A stretch of 64,000 nucleotides of DNA from DASPWW01 sp963756745 (GCA_963756745.1 CAVWOU010000009.1:262623-326622), one strand, 5' to 3'. Shown: positions 42,567 to 53,549, numbered from the stretch's first letter. Made by a program: numbers and translations. The notes: generated from the sequence alone by a model not told the origin.

Positions 42567-43248
42567 GTGGCCCGACCCCGGCTCTACATCAGCCACGCCC
42601 CGGAGCTCGACCGCATGAGCGCGCTCGAGTTCGGCCGCGTGGACGATGGAATCCACAGCGAGAACTGGCGTCCGCTCGGCGAGCACTTCGCGTTCCTGCA
42701 CAACGGGCCCCCGCCCGCCGGTCGGGTCATCGGCTTCTCCGTCCACGACCTCGCCGAGTTCGACGAAGAGGCCGCCGAGGTGGCGCCGATCTGGCAACCG
42801 CCGCTGTTCGACGCTCCGCAGCTCGGGCTGACCGCCGCCAGCGCGGGCGAGATCGTGATCGCCACCCGGTCTCTTTACGGAGACCAGCCTTCGATCAACC
42901 GCTTCCTGTTCAACCGCGCGGCGGGCGAAACCGGTGAGGAGGCGCTGGGGGCCTGGCTCGCGTGCCTTCAGTCCGGTGACCCGATGGCCCACTTCGGGCT
43001 CGGTTACACGCTGTACGAGCTCGGCCGCTTCCACGAGGCGTATCGGCACCTCCGCTACTACGTCGAGATCTCGCCCGCGCACCCGTGGAACTGGCGCTGG
43101 CTCGGCGATCGCGTGCGAGGCGATCGGCGAAACCGCCGAGGCGCGGCGGGCCTACGAGCGCGCGATCGAGCTCGAGGAGGCGGGTGAGGAGGAGACGGAC
43201 GCGATGGAGCTCCTGGCCCGCCTGGTCAACGGCGACAGCGCGAGGTGA
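42567..43248 (+). pseudogene. TPR-like protein, frame broken once near the end
   Basis: From the GTG at 42567 a frame of about 180 residues runs through RPRLYISHAPELDRMSALEFGRVDDGIHSENWRPLGEHFAFLHNG ... APIWQPPLFDAPQLGLTAASAGEIVIATRSLYGDQPSINRFLFNRAAGETG, then tetratricopeptide-like helices (PMAHFGLGYTLYELGRFHEAYRHLRYYVEISPAHPWNWRWLG). The continuation EAIGETAEARRAYERAIELEEAGEEETDAMELLARLVNGDSAR is in a second frame; an indel lies near 43115. The N-terminal domain is not recognised; the TPRs suggest a protein-binding role. Confidence 0.65.
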
Positions 43249-43995
43249 TCAGCTGCCTGGTCCTGCGGCTCGAACAGCTTCGCCAGCGCCGGCTCCTCGC
43301 CCTTGGCCCGCGGCGGGAACGTCTTCAGCCCCACGCCCTCGAGCTCGCCTGTGTCGGGATGACGCGCGAAGCGCGGCAGCAGCTGTTTGAACCACCGGCT
43401 CGCATCGCCCGCGGCGCCCGCTGCGCCGCAAGCGTGGCCCCGACGACCAGATCGGCGACCTGGAGCCCGAGCGAGAAGTGGGACGGCCCGAGCAGCAGGC
43501 TGTCGACGATTCGATCCAGCTCCGCGAACGGGGTGCCCTCGCGCTGAAGCCGGTCGAAGAACCTCCGCATCCGATCGTCCACCTCGCGCCGCCGGCTGTC
43601 GAGGATGATCACGCCGTGCGAGTCCTCGCGCGCGAGGAAGCGCTGGAAGCGCTCCGCGAGGAAGGTGAGCGCGGTGGCGTAGGTGTCCTCGGCGGAGGCG
43701 AACAGCTTCGGATGCGGCTTCCCTGCCGGCGAGCGGTCGCAGGACGGTAACGAAGCAGATCAGCGGCGCCGACGCGAGCTCCGCGTACACCGCATCGGCC
43801 AGCGCCGGCGGCACCTCGCCGGTCTTGGTCCCGTGCCACTTGACCTCCTTGTCGAGCGGCCAGCCGTGCTCGCGCCAGCGCATGGTCCCAGCGCTGCCGC
43901 AGCGGATCCCACTCGTCAGCCCGGATCGCGACGCCGCCGACGGCGAACATCGCCTCGTCGGGCTTGCCGGACTCGTCGAGGAAGAGCAGGTGCAT
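43249..43995 (-). pseudogene. DUF3800 protein, frame broken several times
   Basis: The start MHLLFLDESGKPDEAMFAVGGVAIRADEWDPLRQRWDHA at 43995 is the diagnostic opening of DUF3800 proteins, whose LDESG Asp/Glu are thought to bind metal. The next part (LDKEVKWHGTKTGEVPPALADAVYAELASAPLICFVTVL) is in another frame, and MIILDSRRREVDDRMRRFFDRLQREGTPFAELDRIVDSLLLGPSHFSLGLQVADLVVG, with the family's final Asp block, is in a third. The last bases (GVGLKTFPPRAKGEEPALAKLFEP) shift again. DUF3800 proteins are often found in defence or mobile regions, with a nuclease-like fold predicted; this copy would be nonfunctional as read. Confidence 0.7.
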
Positions 43996-44116
43996 CGGTG
44001 CCCGTCAATTCTCCGTGATCTCGGCCGCCTGGACCGCTGCGCCGTTGAGCGCTTCCTCACTCGAGCTCCGACACAGCCCCAGCGCACCCCCCGCCTGAAT
44101 ACCACCGTCAGAACCC

Positions 44117-46903
44117 CTACGGCCGGGCGCCGACCTCGAAGGCGAAAGCCAAGCTGTCTTCGCGGCCTCCGCGGGGAGCTCGACGCGCTCCGGATGTCGT
44201 CGATCTCGGCCTCGTCCAGTTCGTGTCGGCGCCCATCACGACCTGGAACCAGCGCTCGCGGTCCCGGACGACGCGATACATCTTTTCGTCTTGGGTTTTC
44301 GCGATGTAGGGCAGGGCGATCTCGATCGGCTCGTCGAGGCGTCTCGCCCTTTGAGCCCAGGCGGTCGACTCGTCCGGTTCGTTGCTCGAGCGTGCTGGGA
44401 TTCCAGTCAAGGTCGTGGTGAATGACATGTCGGCAGTCGTGGTGAAGGTCGACACCCTCCGCCAGGACCTGGGACGCGACCAGGATCTCCGGTAGGCAGA
44501 GGGGAGTTGAAGGCGAGCATCAGTCGCCGACGCGTTTCGTGCTTGACCTCGCCGTTAGCGAGCCGTACCGTGGCAATAAGCTGCTCGAGTCGCCGCGGCA
44601 CCCTCCTCGGCCAGATCACTTGCGTCGGCGTAGTAACCGGCTGTCTGGATGCGTCGAGGGCTCCATCAGCTGGTCCCGCTGCCCTCGACCAGGCCGTCCA
44701 TGTAGTCGACGAAGTCTTCGAGCCGAGCTCCGCAGGCGGCGCGCCACCGAGACCCTTTCTGGTCGAGCATCGCTCGGACCCCTCGGCCCGTCCCTGAACC
44801 GGGTGCGCCATAACGGGCTAGAACGACCGGGGATCGGAGGTAGCGAAGAAGGAGTCGTGAGCTCGTCCGCTGTGCTCGTCGAGCGTCCTGCACGCGCGCG
44901 AGCGATTGGCTCAGCTCTCCTCTACGCAGCTCCGTGAACCGGAGACTGTCCTCTCGTCCGCTCCGCTCAAACCGGCGGCTCAAGCGTCTGGATCGTGCTG
45001 GCGCATCTCGCCGGGCGAACATTGAACTCTCGGACGACATGGGTCCAGAGTTCATCCTCGATTGCCCGCGAGATATGCCGGCGAAGCGCCGAGCCCGTTG
45101 CCCGGAAATGACAGAACACGACCACCTTCTCGCCCTGCGCGCCAGAGCTCCCGAACGCGCTCGACTGTCGGGCTCGATCTTCGGATGGGCGGCGCGAGCC
45201 TTCGCGTCGTCGCGGGGTAGCGCGTCCTGTGATCGCGCCGATGTACCAGCGGACTCGCTATCGCTGCGTCGATTGCGCCCCGGTGCCCTCTCCTCATCGA
45301 CCGCCAGCGCCGCGACGCGTATCCAGATACGCCTCGTACGAAGAGCAGATGCCGTCGGCGAAAAGCGCTCGGGCCCGTCGCGGGAATGTCCCAGACCGTT
45401 GCGCCGCGCGGAACGCGACCTGGGCCCGCGCCGCGAGGAGGAAGGGAAGAAGAGTCCCGCTGCCGACGTCCAGGCCCGTCCGGGGACCCTTGGGCACCGA
45501 TCTCCGGCACCCCGGAAGTAGTGGCGCCGCGCCGTCCCGTCTCGTGTACTTGTCGGGCTTGCGATGACGGATCACCCAAGCGCTTGAGTGCCGCTCAGCC
45601 CGTCCCGCGCCTTGAGGGCTGTCGCCGAACGCTCGCCGGACACGCGCGGCCGCTCGCCGAGCTCTCGGTCGGCGATTCGGCAGCCCACCAATCATTCGGT
45701 GAGGTCCGGCCACGTCTTGCGGGCGCAGCCGTCCCCAAGCGCGGTCGAGCGTCGCCATGGCTGCCTGTGCTGCGCTGAGCTTGCTTGCCGAGATGCATCG
45801 ATCTCGTCTCGAAACTTCTCGCGTTCTGCCCGGCAAGGTCGCCAGTTGACGCCAGCAGAAGCGCGAAAGGACCTGAAGCAACTCGTGGTGTCCAAGCTGG
45901 AACGGGGTGGCGGTCAAGAACAGCATGCGATCGAAGCGTCCGTAGAGGGCGCCGGGGCTCTCGCCGCCGCCTTCCTCCTCGTTCAGGAACAGCTGCGAGA
46001 GCTGCGCTCCTGGGTTCTTCGCATGATGGGCCTCATCCAGGATCAGAGAGTGGCGCTCGGAACTGCGCGTGACTCAAGCCAGTCTCCACAGGGCCTTGAT
46101 TGCCCTGTCGATCTGCCTGCAGGCCTCACGGATCTTCTCGTTCGAGCTTGCTGCGGTTGTTGGAAGCTTCTCAAGGGCCTCCCGAACGGCTCGAGAGTCC
46201 AGTCGATCGATCGTCTCGAAGGGCTTCGGGAACCGGATCGTCAGTCAGTCCAGGTCGTGCTGACGGGCGATCGCCTGCCAACGGTGAGTAGGGAGCACTC
46301 GAGCAGCGCTCGAACAAGCCGGGCTCGAACCGAGTCCAGATCGCGCAGCGCGAATGACCCGGGCGCCCCACTTTCCGACTGCGCGCGTGCTCCCTGCCAT
46401 GCTGCGCCGCCTGTAGTAGGGCCTGCCGTACGACCGCGAGCTTGACCCATGGATCCCTGCAGTTGCAGCTCCGAACGCACCGTTCTTCAGGAAGATGATT
46501 TGCGCTCGGCTGCAGCCGGGCGTCGTCGATCAGCTTGAGGAACTCGACCCCTCGATCGGCCGCTCGCACTGCTGGCGGGGGGCCTTCGATGTAGAGCTCC
46601 TGGAACACCTCCCAATCAAGCGGCCACTTCTCACGCAGCGCGGGCGGAACCATGATCACCACGGGACCCGCCTACGGGTTCTCGATTGCGACGCTCGCAG
46701 CCACGGCCAGCGCGGTGTAGGTCTTCCCCATGCCGACCTCGTCGGCGAGGACTGGCCCCGGCTTCTCTAACCGCGCAGGATTTCCTCTGCGGTACGCATT
46801 TGTCGACGCGACTGGTTGCTCGCAGCGATTGCCGAACCTCCTCCATCTGATCCCCGGCCGTAGCGAGCAAGTCGACCTTCCCTGAGAACTGCCACTTCGT
46901 CAG
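44117..46903 (-). pseudogene. SNF2-type superfamily 2 helicase, frame broken many times
   Basis: Ordered fragments on the minus strand make one helicase of about 930 residues. Motif I (VLADEVGMGKTYTALAVAAS) lies near 46705-46757, followed by VVIMVPPALREKWPLDW. The DEAH box (SLILDEAHHAKNPGAQL) is near 46050. LFLTATPFQLGHHELLQVL is motif III, near 45910. The C-terminal core holds VVVFCHFRATGSALRRH near 45100, EILVASQVLAEGVDLHH and, near 44380, STLEQRTGRVDRLGSKGE (motif VI). The end (EPIEIALPYIAKTQDEKMYRVVRDRERWFQ) is near 44250. CTG at 46903, behind AAGGAGG at 46911-46917, is the best start. RapA/DrmD-like helicases of this layout occur in both transcription and phage defence; without partners the role is open. 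Confidence 0.7.
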
Positions 46904-47456
46904 CGTCCCGCCTCCTTAAACGCTGCGTCCACGTATCGATCGAGCGCTGGATCGCGAGATGGCTGCGGACGAATTTCGTCCAGGATGGACGTCATCGCAG
47001 TGCTGCACTCTGCGATTGAGATCGCGCCCTTGACCGGCTTCCATTCGACACGCGAAAGGATCAGCGCGAGCTCGGCCATCATGCAAATGCTCGCTCGCGC
47101 TCGTTCATTCGGTCCTCTTCGACGGCACGGTCAGCGGCTTCCGCTAAGCCGACAGGCCCGAACGGCCCGCGAAGACGCCGGTCAAGCGCATCAGGATGCG
47201 AGATGGGCTGATCGAGTTTGCGCTTAAGTCCCTCAAGCGCATAGGACACTCGGCGCGTGCGCTGAAGCATGAACTCGGAGGTGTCTACTCGCTTAAGCGG
47301 GTCCAGCTCTGGCCGTAGCGGGGGCGTGTCGGGGCCCTCATTCCCCAGACGGCGCTTGACGAGCCGGCGCAGAAGGTCTTGGAGTCGACCTCCGACGGCC
47401 AGTATACTGAACGTCAGTGGTAAGACGCTGCGGCGTGCGTCGCCCTGGTCATCCAT
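46900..47456 (-). pseudogene. Protein of unknown function coupled to the helicase gene
   Basis: The ATG at 47456 begins DDQGDARRSVLPLTFSILAVGGRLQDLLRRLVKRRLGNEGPDTPPLRPELDPLKRVDTSEFMLQRTRRVSYALEGLKRKLDQPISHPDALDRRLRGPFGPVGLAEAADRAVEEDRMNERERAFA, ending at 47079. A second frame starting at the overlapping ATG at 47082 continues AELALILSRVEWKPVKGAISIAECSTAMTSILDEIRPQPSRDPALDRYVDAAFKEAGR to 46900. The two read as one 185-residue protein with a single frame change, or as two overlapping genes. The C-terminus lies over the helicase ribosome binding site, so they form an operon. It is helical, charged, without a known family; its constant linkage to the helicase could be tested by synteny. Confidence 0.55.
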
Positions 47457-47531
47457 GATTCGGCTCAGCAGAGGGGCACACCCTCTGACTGGAAACCGTC
47501 CGGAGCCTGTAGTCAGTAACGACAGGTGCAA
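47457..47531. other. Probable junction between two unlike sequence types
   Basis: This 75-base stretch separates the helicase operon from genes with clearly different base composition, codon use and family content. No repeat, integrase or tRNA-like site marks it. It contains no gene. It is the narrowest place to look for an assembly join or a transfer boundary. Confidence 0.4.
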
Positions 47532-48818
47532 CTAATTTGTTCGACCAAGAATCAGATTCGCACCCTGATCTGCAACGGCCTTCTGTACCCACTCCGCAAT
47601 ATCAGCATCGCCGACATCTGATACTGCCTCGAGATACGCGGCTGTACTCAGGACACTCCCGTTGTTGGAGGCACGCCTGAGATAGTTGCGCCAGACTGCA
47701 TAAAGGCCATCGTGCTTTGTGGCAAGTCGTACCTTCGAATCGATAGCGAGATTGATCAGCATTCCGCAGCTGTATGCGGCATCGTATGTTCCCGCAGCGA
47801 TGGCATCACGAACTGACCGGCCTTTGAGAAACTCCCGGCACTTGCCGAGTGCCTTCTCTTCGGCAGACTGCACGTACGCGCCGGCATCAGCGCGCAAGGA
47901 CATCGCCGCGAACGCCTCAGCACCACCCTCGGTAATCCACGCATCGCCCGATTCCGTAGATGTCGACCCCTGATACAAATGGGCTGCCTCGTGCGCAAAA
48001 TGCCAGGCAAGCTCGTCCGGGAAACCAGGCTTTTCCATCTCTGCAGGCCACTTGCCGCCGTAGAAATGGACGAAGACCTGACCTGGCAGCACACCTCCCT
48101 GTCGACCCCACCCCTTGGGATGCGATGCGTCGTAGGAGACGAAGAGCATGGGACGTATCGGTAGGACGCCCAGCTTTCCAGAGAACAAGTGCATGAACTC
48201 AGGCAATTGTGCGAGTAACTGACCGCGAATTCGCTCGGGGAGCGTCGCGTCGAGGACGGCAATAAAGTCGTCAGTCTGCTGCGGAACATTCTTGCCGACA
48301 TAGACAGAACGCCCTTCGTCCCTATCGATCCAGTGCGCCTCTGCCTTCACCGCTTTGCCATCGAGGATGATCTGATCTTCTGTCGCCGCCCACAGATACA
48401 TCGACCACGATGCGTCATCGGGACAGCGGTCCTGACACGCGAAGAAACGGCCCGTGTGAAACAGCATTCCTCCATCACCAAATGGCGAAAACGGCGCGTA
48501 CTCCTTCGGTAGTACGCTATACGTTGGGCTCATCCGGAATCGGACAGTGCGGAAGTGAGCGCCGTCCTTACGCCGCGCGACCTCTCCGCGATCAGTGGTG
48601 ACAATTTCGAAGCCTTGATCGGGCAGCCATGTCCGGCCACGCGAATCGTCGGGGGAGCTTTTGAATTCGAGTTTGTCCACCGGCTGAGCGAAGTCATACC
48701 TGACCTGCCATTGCATGCCTCGCAGCGCCGTAACAAGAATTTCGGGAGTCGGAGAACCAGCCTGCACGACGCCCGAAACAATACATGTGATCGCCAGGAA
48801 GAAATTCGCAACCTTCAT
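47532..48818 (-). CDS. Secreted gluzincin-type metallopeptidase-like protein
   Basis: 428 residues. It has a signal peptide (about 1-20, VANFFLAITCIVSGVVQAG). After a beta-rich N-terminal region (to about 180) comes a mostly helical domain with the zinc motif FAHEAAHLYQG (HExxH) and, about 20 residues later, WITEGGAEAFAAM, whose Glu is the third zinc ligand, as in M1-type gluzincins. Cysteines near 128-133 and in the tail could form disulfides. It is an aminopeptidase-like or M1/M61-like protein acting in the periplasm or outside. The base composition is visibly lower in GC than the genes before 44 kb. Confidence 0.82.
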   Translation of the reverse strand: MKVANFFLAITCIVSGVVQAGSPTPEILVTALRGMQWQVRYDFAQPVDKLEFKSSPDDSRGRTWLPDQGFEIVTTDRGEVARRKDGAHFRTVRFRMSPTYSVLPKEYAPFSPFGDGGMLFHTGRFFACQDRCPDDASWSMYLWAATEDQIILDGKAVKAEAHWIDRDEGRSVYVGKNVPQQTDDFIAVLDATLPERIRGQLLAQLPEFMHLFSGKLGVLPIRPMLFVSYDASHPKGWGRQGGVLPGQVFVHFYGGKWPAEMEKPGFPDELAWHFAHEAAHLYQGSTSTESGDAWITEGGAEAFAAMSLRADAGAYVQSAEEKALGKCREFLKGRSVRDAIAAGTYDAAYSCGMLINLAIDSKVRLATKHDGLYAVWRNYLRRASNNGSVLSTAAYLEAVSDVGDADIAEWVQKAVADQGANLILGRTN

Positions 48819-49017
48819 GCTAAACCCGTCGTCCCTTTGTTATCCGCTTTCGGTCTTGACCAAGGGCAGCGGACATTGTTCCGTACTTCAATGGACCAGT
48901 ACCTTCGTATGATTCAATCTACGCCCGCATTTGCTAGCGTCCTCGCCGGGATGTGAGCCGCTTCGAGCACACCCAATCCAACCATCAGGCGACAAGGAAG
49001 TCGGCGGGAGCAAATCC

Positions 49018-50251
49018 ATGAGTGCAGTTCTACAGCCGAAGGGCAGTGATAATACCGCTATTCATCCGTTTCGTGTGGACGTTCCGGAAACGGAACTCGC
49101 CGAATTGCGCAAGCGCATCAACGCGACCAAGTGGCCTGAAAGGGAAACGGTCGCCGATTTCTCGCAGGGCGTGCCGCTCGCGACGATGCAGAAGCTCGCC
49201 CGCTATTGGACGACGGAATACGACTGGCGCAATGTCGAGGCGAAACTGAACGCCCTGCCGAACTTCATCACGGAAATCGATGGGCTGGACATTCATTTCA
49301 TTCACGTTCGTTCGAAACACGACAATGCGCTGCCGGTCATCGTCACGCATGGATGGCCCGGCTCGGTCATCGAGCAGCTGAAGATTGTCGACCCGCTCGT
49401 CAATCCCACGGCGCATGGCGGCAAGGCATCGGACGCTTTCCATGTGGTGATTCCGTCGATGCCGGGTTACGGGTTTTCAGGCAAGCCGACCACGACCGGC
49501 TGGGACCAAGCCCGGATCGCGACGTGCCTGGGCGGTGCTGATGAAGCGCCTTGGGTACACGCGATATGTGGCGCAAGGCGGGGATTGGGGCGCGATTATC
49601 AACGACGTGATGGCCACGCAGGGACATCCGGAATTGATCGGTCTCCACACGAACCTGCCCAGCGCGATTCCACCCGAAATCAACAAGGCGGCCGCGGCCG
49701 GCGGCCCGCCGCCATCAGGTCTCTCGGCCGAGGAAAAGCGCGCGTACGAGACGATTGTCGTTTTGTACAAGACCATTCCAACACAGCTTTTCATGGCGTC
49801 GCACCCGCAAACGCTGTACGGCATCGCGGATTCACCCGTCGGCGTGGCAGCCTGGTTGCTCGACCACGACCCGGCTAGTTTGCGGCTCATCGCACGTGCT
49901 TTCGACGGGGAGTCGACAGGCCTTACCCGGGACGATGTGCTCGACAACGCCACGCTGTTCTGGTTGACGAACACGACAATCTCTGCGGCGCGTCTCTATT
50001 GGGAGGGGTTCGCGAAGACCGACTTGGGACCCAAGAACATCACCATCCCGGTTGCGGTGAGCGTCTTTCCTGACGAGGTCTACCATACGCCGCGGAGTTG
50101 GGCGGAGCGGGCGTATCCCAACCTCATCCATTACAACCAGCTCGACAAGGGCGGGCACTTCGCGGCGTGGGAACAGCCGAAGCTCTTGGTGGATGAGATG
50201 CGCGCAGGGCTTCAAGTCGTTGCGTTAGTTCAAAGGTCGTACCGAGGATGA
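49018..50251 (+). pseudogene. EHN-type epoxide hydrolase (alpha/beta hydrolase), frame broken once
   Basis: The first frame from the ATG at 49018 holds the N-terminal EHN domain (IHPFRVDVPETELAELRKRINATKWPERETVADFSQGVPLATMQKLARYWTTEYDWRNVEAKLNALPNFITEIDGLDIHFIHVRSKHDNALPVIVTHGWPGS), with the oxyanion motif HGWPGS, and MPGYGFSGKP. After an indel near 49520 the second frame continues ATVARAWAVLMKRLGYTRYVAQGGDWGAIINDVMATQ, where GGDWG supplies the nucleophilic Asp, and ends with GGHFAAWEQPKLLVDEMRA (catalytic His). About 410 residues in all. Such enzymes open epoxides, including juvenile-hormone- or xenobiotic-like substrates. It is divergent from the secreted peptidase by 199 bases. Confidence 0.88.
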
Positions 50252-50285
50252 CGCGTCTGACGTGCGCGTCATCCGCCGTGTCCGC

Positions 50286-52669
50286 TCAGGGACCTGCGGG
50301 GCGTGTAGCTGCTGCCAGCGTCTGCGCACACAGGTCTTTTTCGCCCGCCATGCGATCAACCACGCCTCCTGCGACCACCGACGCGCCGCCGGTCGCTGCT
50401 GCCACCGCACCCGACGCCACACCCTTCGCACCCACGCCAATCTGTGGACTCGTCAATGTTCCTTCCAGCCGGATGAACGGGTTGGTGAACATGCCCGGAC
50501 TGACGCCGATGCCTTCGCGCGGGCGAGTGTTGAAGTCGAGCGATAGCTTCTCGGTGTGCAGGTCGATGGTGCCGTGGGCGGTAATGGTGACCTTTTCGGT
50601 CTGAAGGAGCACCGGCTGCACGGTGACCTGGCCATTGACGATGTCGGCGCGGGCGATGGTGCAGTCGAGCTTCATGAACGGATCGTCCTTGGCAAAGGGA
50701 TTGAGCTTCTGCGCGAGCTGCCCCACGACATCGCCACCGTAGGCAGTGATGAAGCCGCTCTTGGTCCGGCCCGCACCCTGCGTCAGCAGCAGTTGTCCGT
50801 TGGCGCCCGACGCCATCTGCCGCGGCGAGCTGCCGTGGATCTTGATGTTCATCGCCACGCTGAGCGGCGGCACATCAGCAGGTGCGATGCCTTCGCTCCC
50901 CAGACTTGCCCGCACCTTGCTGATGTCGATTTTCATATCGAGATTCGGCCGTCCCATCGCCGGCAGATACCAGGGTACCGGCACCCTGCAGCGTGCCCTC
51001 ATGCGCGCCTGCTGCGCGCATGTCGAACGTTATCTTTCCGTGATCCACCCGCAGGTTGCTGTCGAGGTCCTTGATCGACCGATCGCCGAGCACCAGTTCG
51101 CCGCAGGCCAGATGCAGCTTCGCATCGGTGTCCTTCATCTTGTCGAGAGGCAGCGGCGTCTCGCTGAACATGAACTTCTTCGGCGGCTCGGTTTTTGCGG
51201 CTCTGGTTTTGCCGGCGCGTGGCGCAGTCCCGGCGGCGGTTGTTCGGCTGGCTTGTCTTGCGGGAAGAAGGGCGTGAGGTCGAGACGCGGCGATGACAGC
51301 TGCGCCTCGATATGCTTCGCCCCGCCGGTCAGCAGCAACGAACCTGCCAACTGATTCTCGCCCAGGGCGGCTTTCAGATCTTTCACTTCGATGCGGCCTT
51401 TCGCGGACTCGAGGGCACCGCTGGCCGAGACCTTCATCTCCGGCCACGTTTCCCGCAGCTTCGCCAGGCTGGGGGCTGCCAGTTTGAAACGAAGCGCGGT
51501 TTTCCGGTCGCGCGGTGAACCGCATGCTGCCATCGGCACGCACGGAAGCACCGGCGATGGCTGCGGTCAGCGACTCAAACTTGATCTCCTTGCGTGACTG
51601 CACCGTGTGGCCCGTGACGGTGAGCGGCGCCGCAGGCACACCGCTGACGTCGAACACACTGGCAAGACGCGCCGCGTCCGCGGCCGTGGCTTCGAACTTC
51701 AGGTCGGATCCGACCAGGCTCAGCGTCTTGAGCGTGCCGTTCGCGCTGGCCTTGAGATCGCCGACCTTCGCATTGAAGTCCAGCTGCGTGAGCGCACCGG
51801 CATCCTTCAGTCGCGTGTCGATCTGCATCGGCCCGGTGGCGATGACCGGAAGATCCAGCTTTTTGAGCATGCCACCCAATTCCGGGTGTTCGACCTTGAG
51901 CGTCAGATCAGCACCGTCCAGCGGATCCAGCCTGCCAATAACGCCTTTGATGTCCAGCGCCAGCTTGCCCAACGACATCTGCATGGCCATGCGTATATCG
52001 CGTGCTGACAACAGCGATTTCAGCGGCCCCACCTCACCCTTCAACGCCAGGGGAAATGCATCGAGCTTGCCCTGCCCGTCCAGCGCCAGCAGTTCCTCCC
52101 GGCCGGGTGTAATGCTCAGTTTGTCGAGCTGGACCACGCGATCGGGTTTCTTGGCTTCGCGATAAATGAGGCGCACGTTGTTCAACTGCGCGCTGCGGAT
52201 GACCACGGGGACCTCGACCGCCCCGGCATCCGCATCGGTTTCGTCATCCGCATCGGTTTCGTCATCCGCCTCCGGCGCACCCATGATCCAGTTGCCCTTG
52301 CCATCGGACCCGAGCTCCAGCAGTAACGGTCGCGTCGCTCAGTTCGAACGAGCGGACATCGGGCGGCCCTGAGATCAGCGACCACAAACCGATCTGCACG
52401 GCGGCCTTGCCGATCTCGACCATCTGCGGCTGCGAGCCTCCCTGCGCGTTGCCCAGACGAACGCGTTCGGCGCTCACGTCAACGACCGGAATCACCTTCA
52501 GCTTGAATGGGCCATCGATGGCAAAGGGGCGCCCAATACTCTGCGTGACCAACGCTTCGATGCGGCCTTTGTGCCGACTGAGATCGCCAAACGCGATGTA
52601 GAGCACGACGGCAAGCAACGCAGCACCCACGATGCCAAAGAAGACACCGAAGAAACGCCCAAGCGACAT
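50286..52669 (-). pseudogene. AsmA-family membrane protein, frame broken several times
   Basis: The frame starting at the ATG at 52669 begins SLGRFFGVFFGIVGAALLAVVLYIAFGDLSRHKGRIEALVTQSIGRPFAIDGPFKLKVIPVVDVSAERVRLGNAQGG, the typical AsmA opening: one membrane helix, then an amphipathic beta-rich domain. The next (STRLIYREAKKPDRVVQLDKLSITPG ... LALDIKGVIGRLDPLDGADLTLKVEHPELGG) and later pieces (KVSASGALESAKGRIEVKDLKAALGENQLAGSLLLTGG; MKIDISKVRASLGS ... AMNIKIHGSSPRQMASGANGQLLLTQGAGRTKSGFITAYGGD) are in other frames. Breaks lie near 52290, 51500, 51150 and 51000. AsmA proteins help keep the outer membrane ordered and probably move phospholipids. About 790 residues. The presence of AsmA indicates a diderm source for this part of the window. 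Confidence 0.8.
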
Positions 52670-52766
52670 GTGAACTCCCCGCGTTGAAAGGGGCTCTTCG
52701 GTGTCGCATGTTGCGACCGTGCGCCGGTTGCAACAGTACGTGCCAGGGGCAAGCTCGCGGCGTCAC

Positions 52767-53549
52767 TCAGATACCGGCATACCAGGACCAACCATTCTGG
52801 ATGTTGCCTATGCGGCCGTGGTCGTCGAAGTAATCCGTGACCACGATCCGCCTCAGGAATTTCATACTCTTGTAGCCGAGCTGCGTCTCGACTCTGAGCC
52901 GCACCGGAGCGCCGTGACTGATCGGCAGATCCCGCCCGTTCATTCCATACGCCAGTATCGTTTGCGGATGCAATGCATCCAGCATGTCTATGCCGTCAGC
53001 CCATCCATCGTAGGCGTAGTACTGGACGAACCGAGCGCTCATGCGAACACCGGCGGCCTCGAGAACTGTTCGCAAGGGCACTCCGGTCCACTGCGCTATC
53101 GCCGACCAACCTTCCTCGCACGTGTGCCGCGTGATCTGTGTACGAGAAGACATGCGCTTCAGCTCATCGAGCGAGAAAGCACGCGGCCGTGTCACGCTGC
53201 CTTCGACCACCAGCCGCCAATCTGCAAATCGAGTGGCGAGCAGACGCTCATATACCGGTCCATGCTCCGCACTGAAACTGGACTTGGCCGGGTCGGCGGG
53301 ATTGGTCGTGCCGATGGCAGGCACTGAGGAAATGTCAGCGTAGTCGTATTCCCGCGCGAGCGAGTGCGCAGGAAGCAGCAGGCGATGGGCCTTGTACGTC
53401 AACAGGTCGCCCATGCGCAGCACGTTGCCGTATGTCGGTGGGTCAGTTTGTGAACAACCGGCGAGCAGCACGCCAGCGGAGGAAGCCAGGCCCTTGATGA
53501 AGGCTCGGCGTGGCATCGGGCTTTGCTGCTTCATAGCTAATTTCCCCAT
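52767..53549 (-). CDS. TAT-exported sulfite oxidase-like molybdoenzyme
   Basis: 260 residues from the ATG at 53549; an in-frame ATG at 53534 (255 residues) is equally possible. PRRAFIKGLASSAGVLLAGC combines a twin-arginine signal with a lipobox-like Cys. The molybdopterin-dependent core has TRHTCEEGWSAIAQWTGVPL (Cys139 counted from the second ATG, the Mo ligand) and later YDGWADGIDML ... ISHGAPVRLRVETQLGYKSMKFLRRI, all as in MsrP/YedY and sulfite oxidase-like proteins. The next gene upstream on the strand encodes a cytochrome b561-like protein and overlaps it, so the pair resembles a periplasmic oxidoreductase with its membrane electron donor, comparable to MsrPQ. Confidence 0.9.
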   Translation of the reverse strand: MGKLAMKQQSPMPRRAFIKGLASSAGVLLAGCSQTDPPTYGNVLRMGDLLTYKAHRLLLPAHSLAREYDYADISSVPAIGTTNPADPAKSSFSAEHGPVYERLLATRFADWRLVVEGSVTRPRAFSLDELKRMSSRTQITRHTCEEGWSAIAQWTGVPLRTVLEAAGVRMSARFVQYYAYDGWADGIDMLDALHPQTILAYGMNGRDLPISHGAPVRLRVETQLGYKSMKFLRRIVVTDYFDDHGRIGNIQNGWSWYAGI

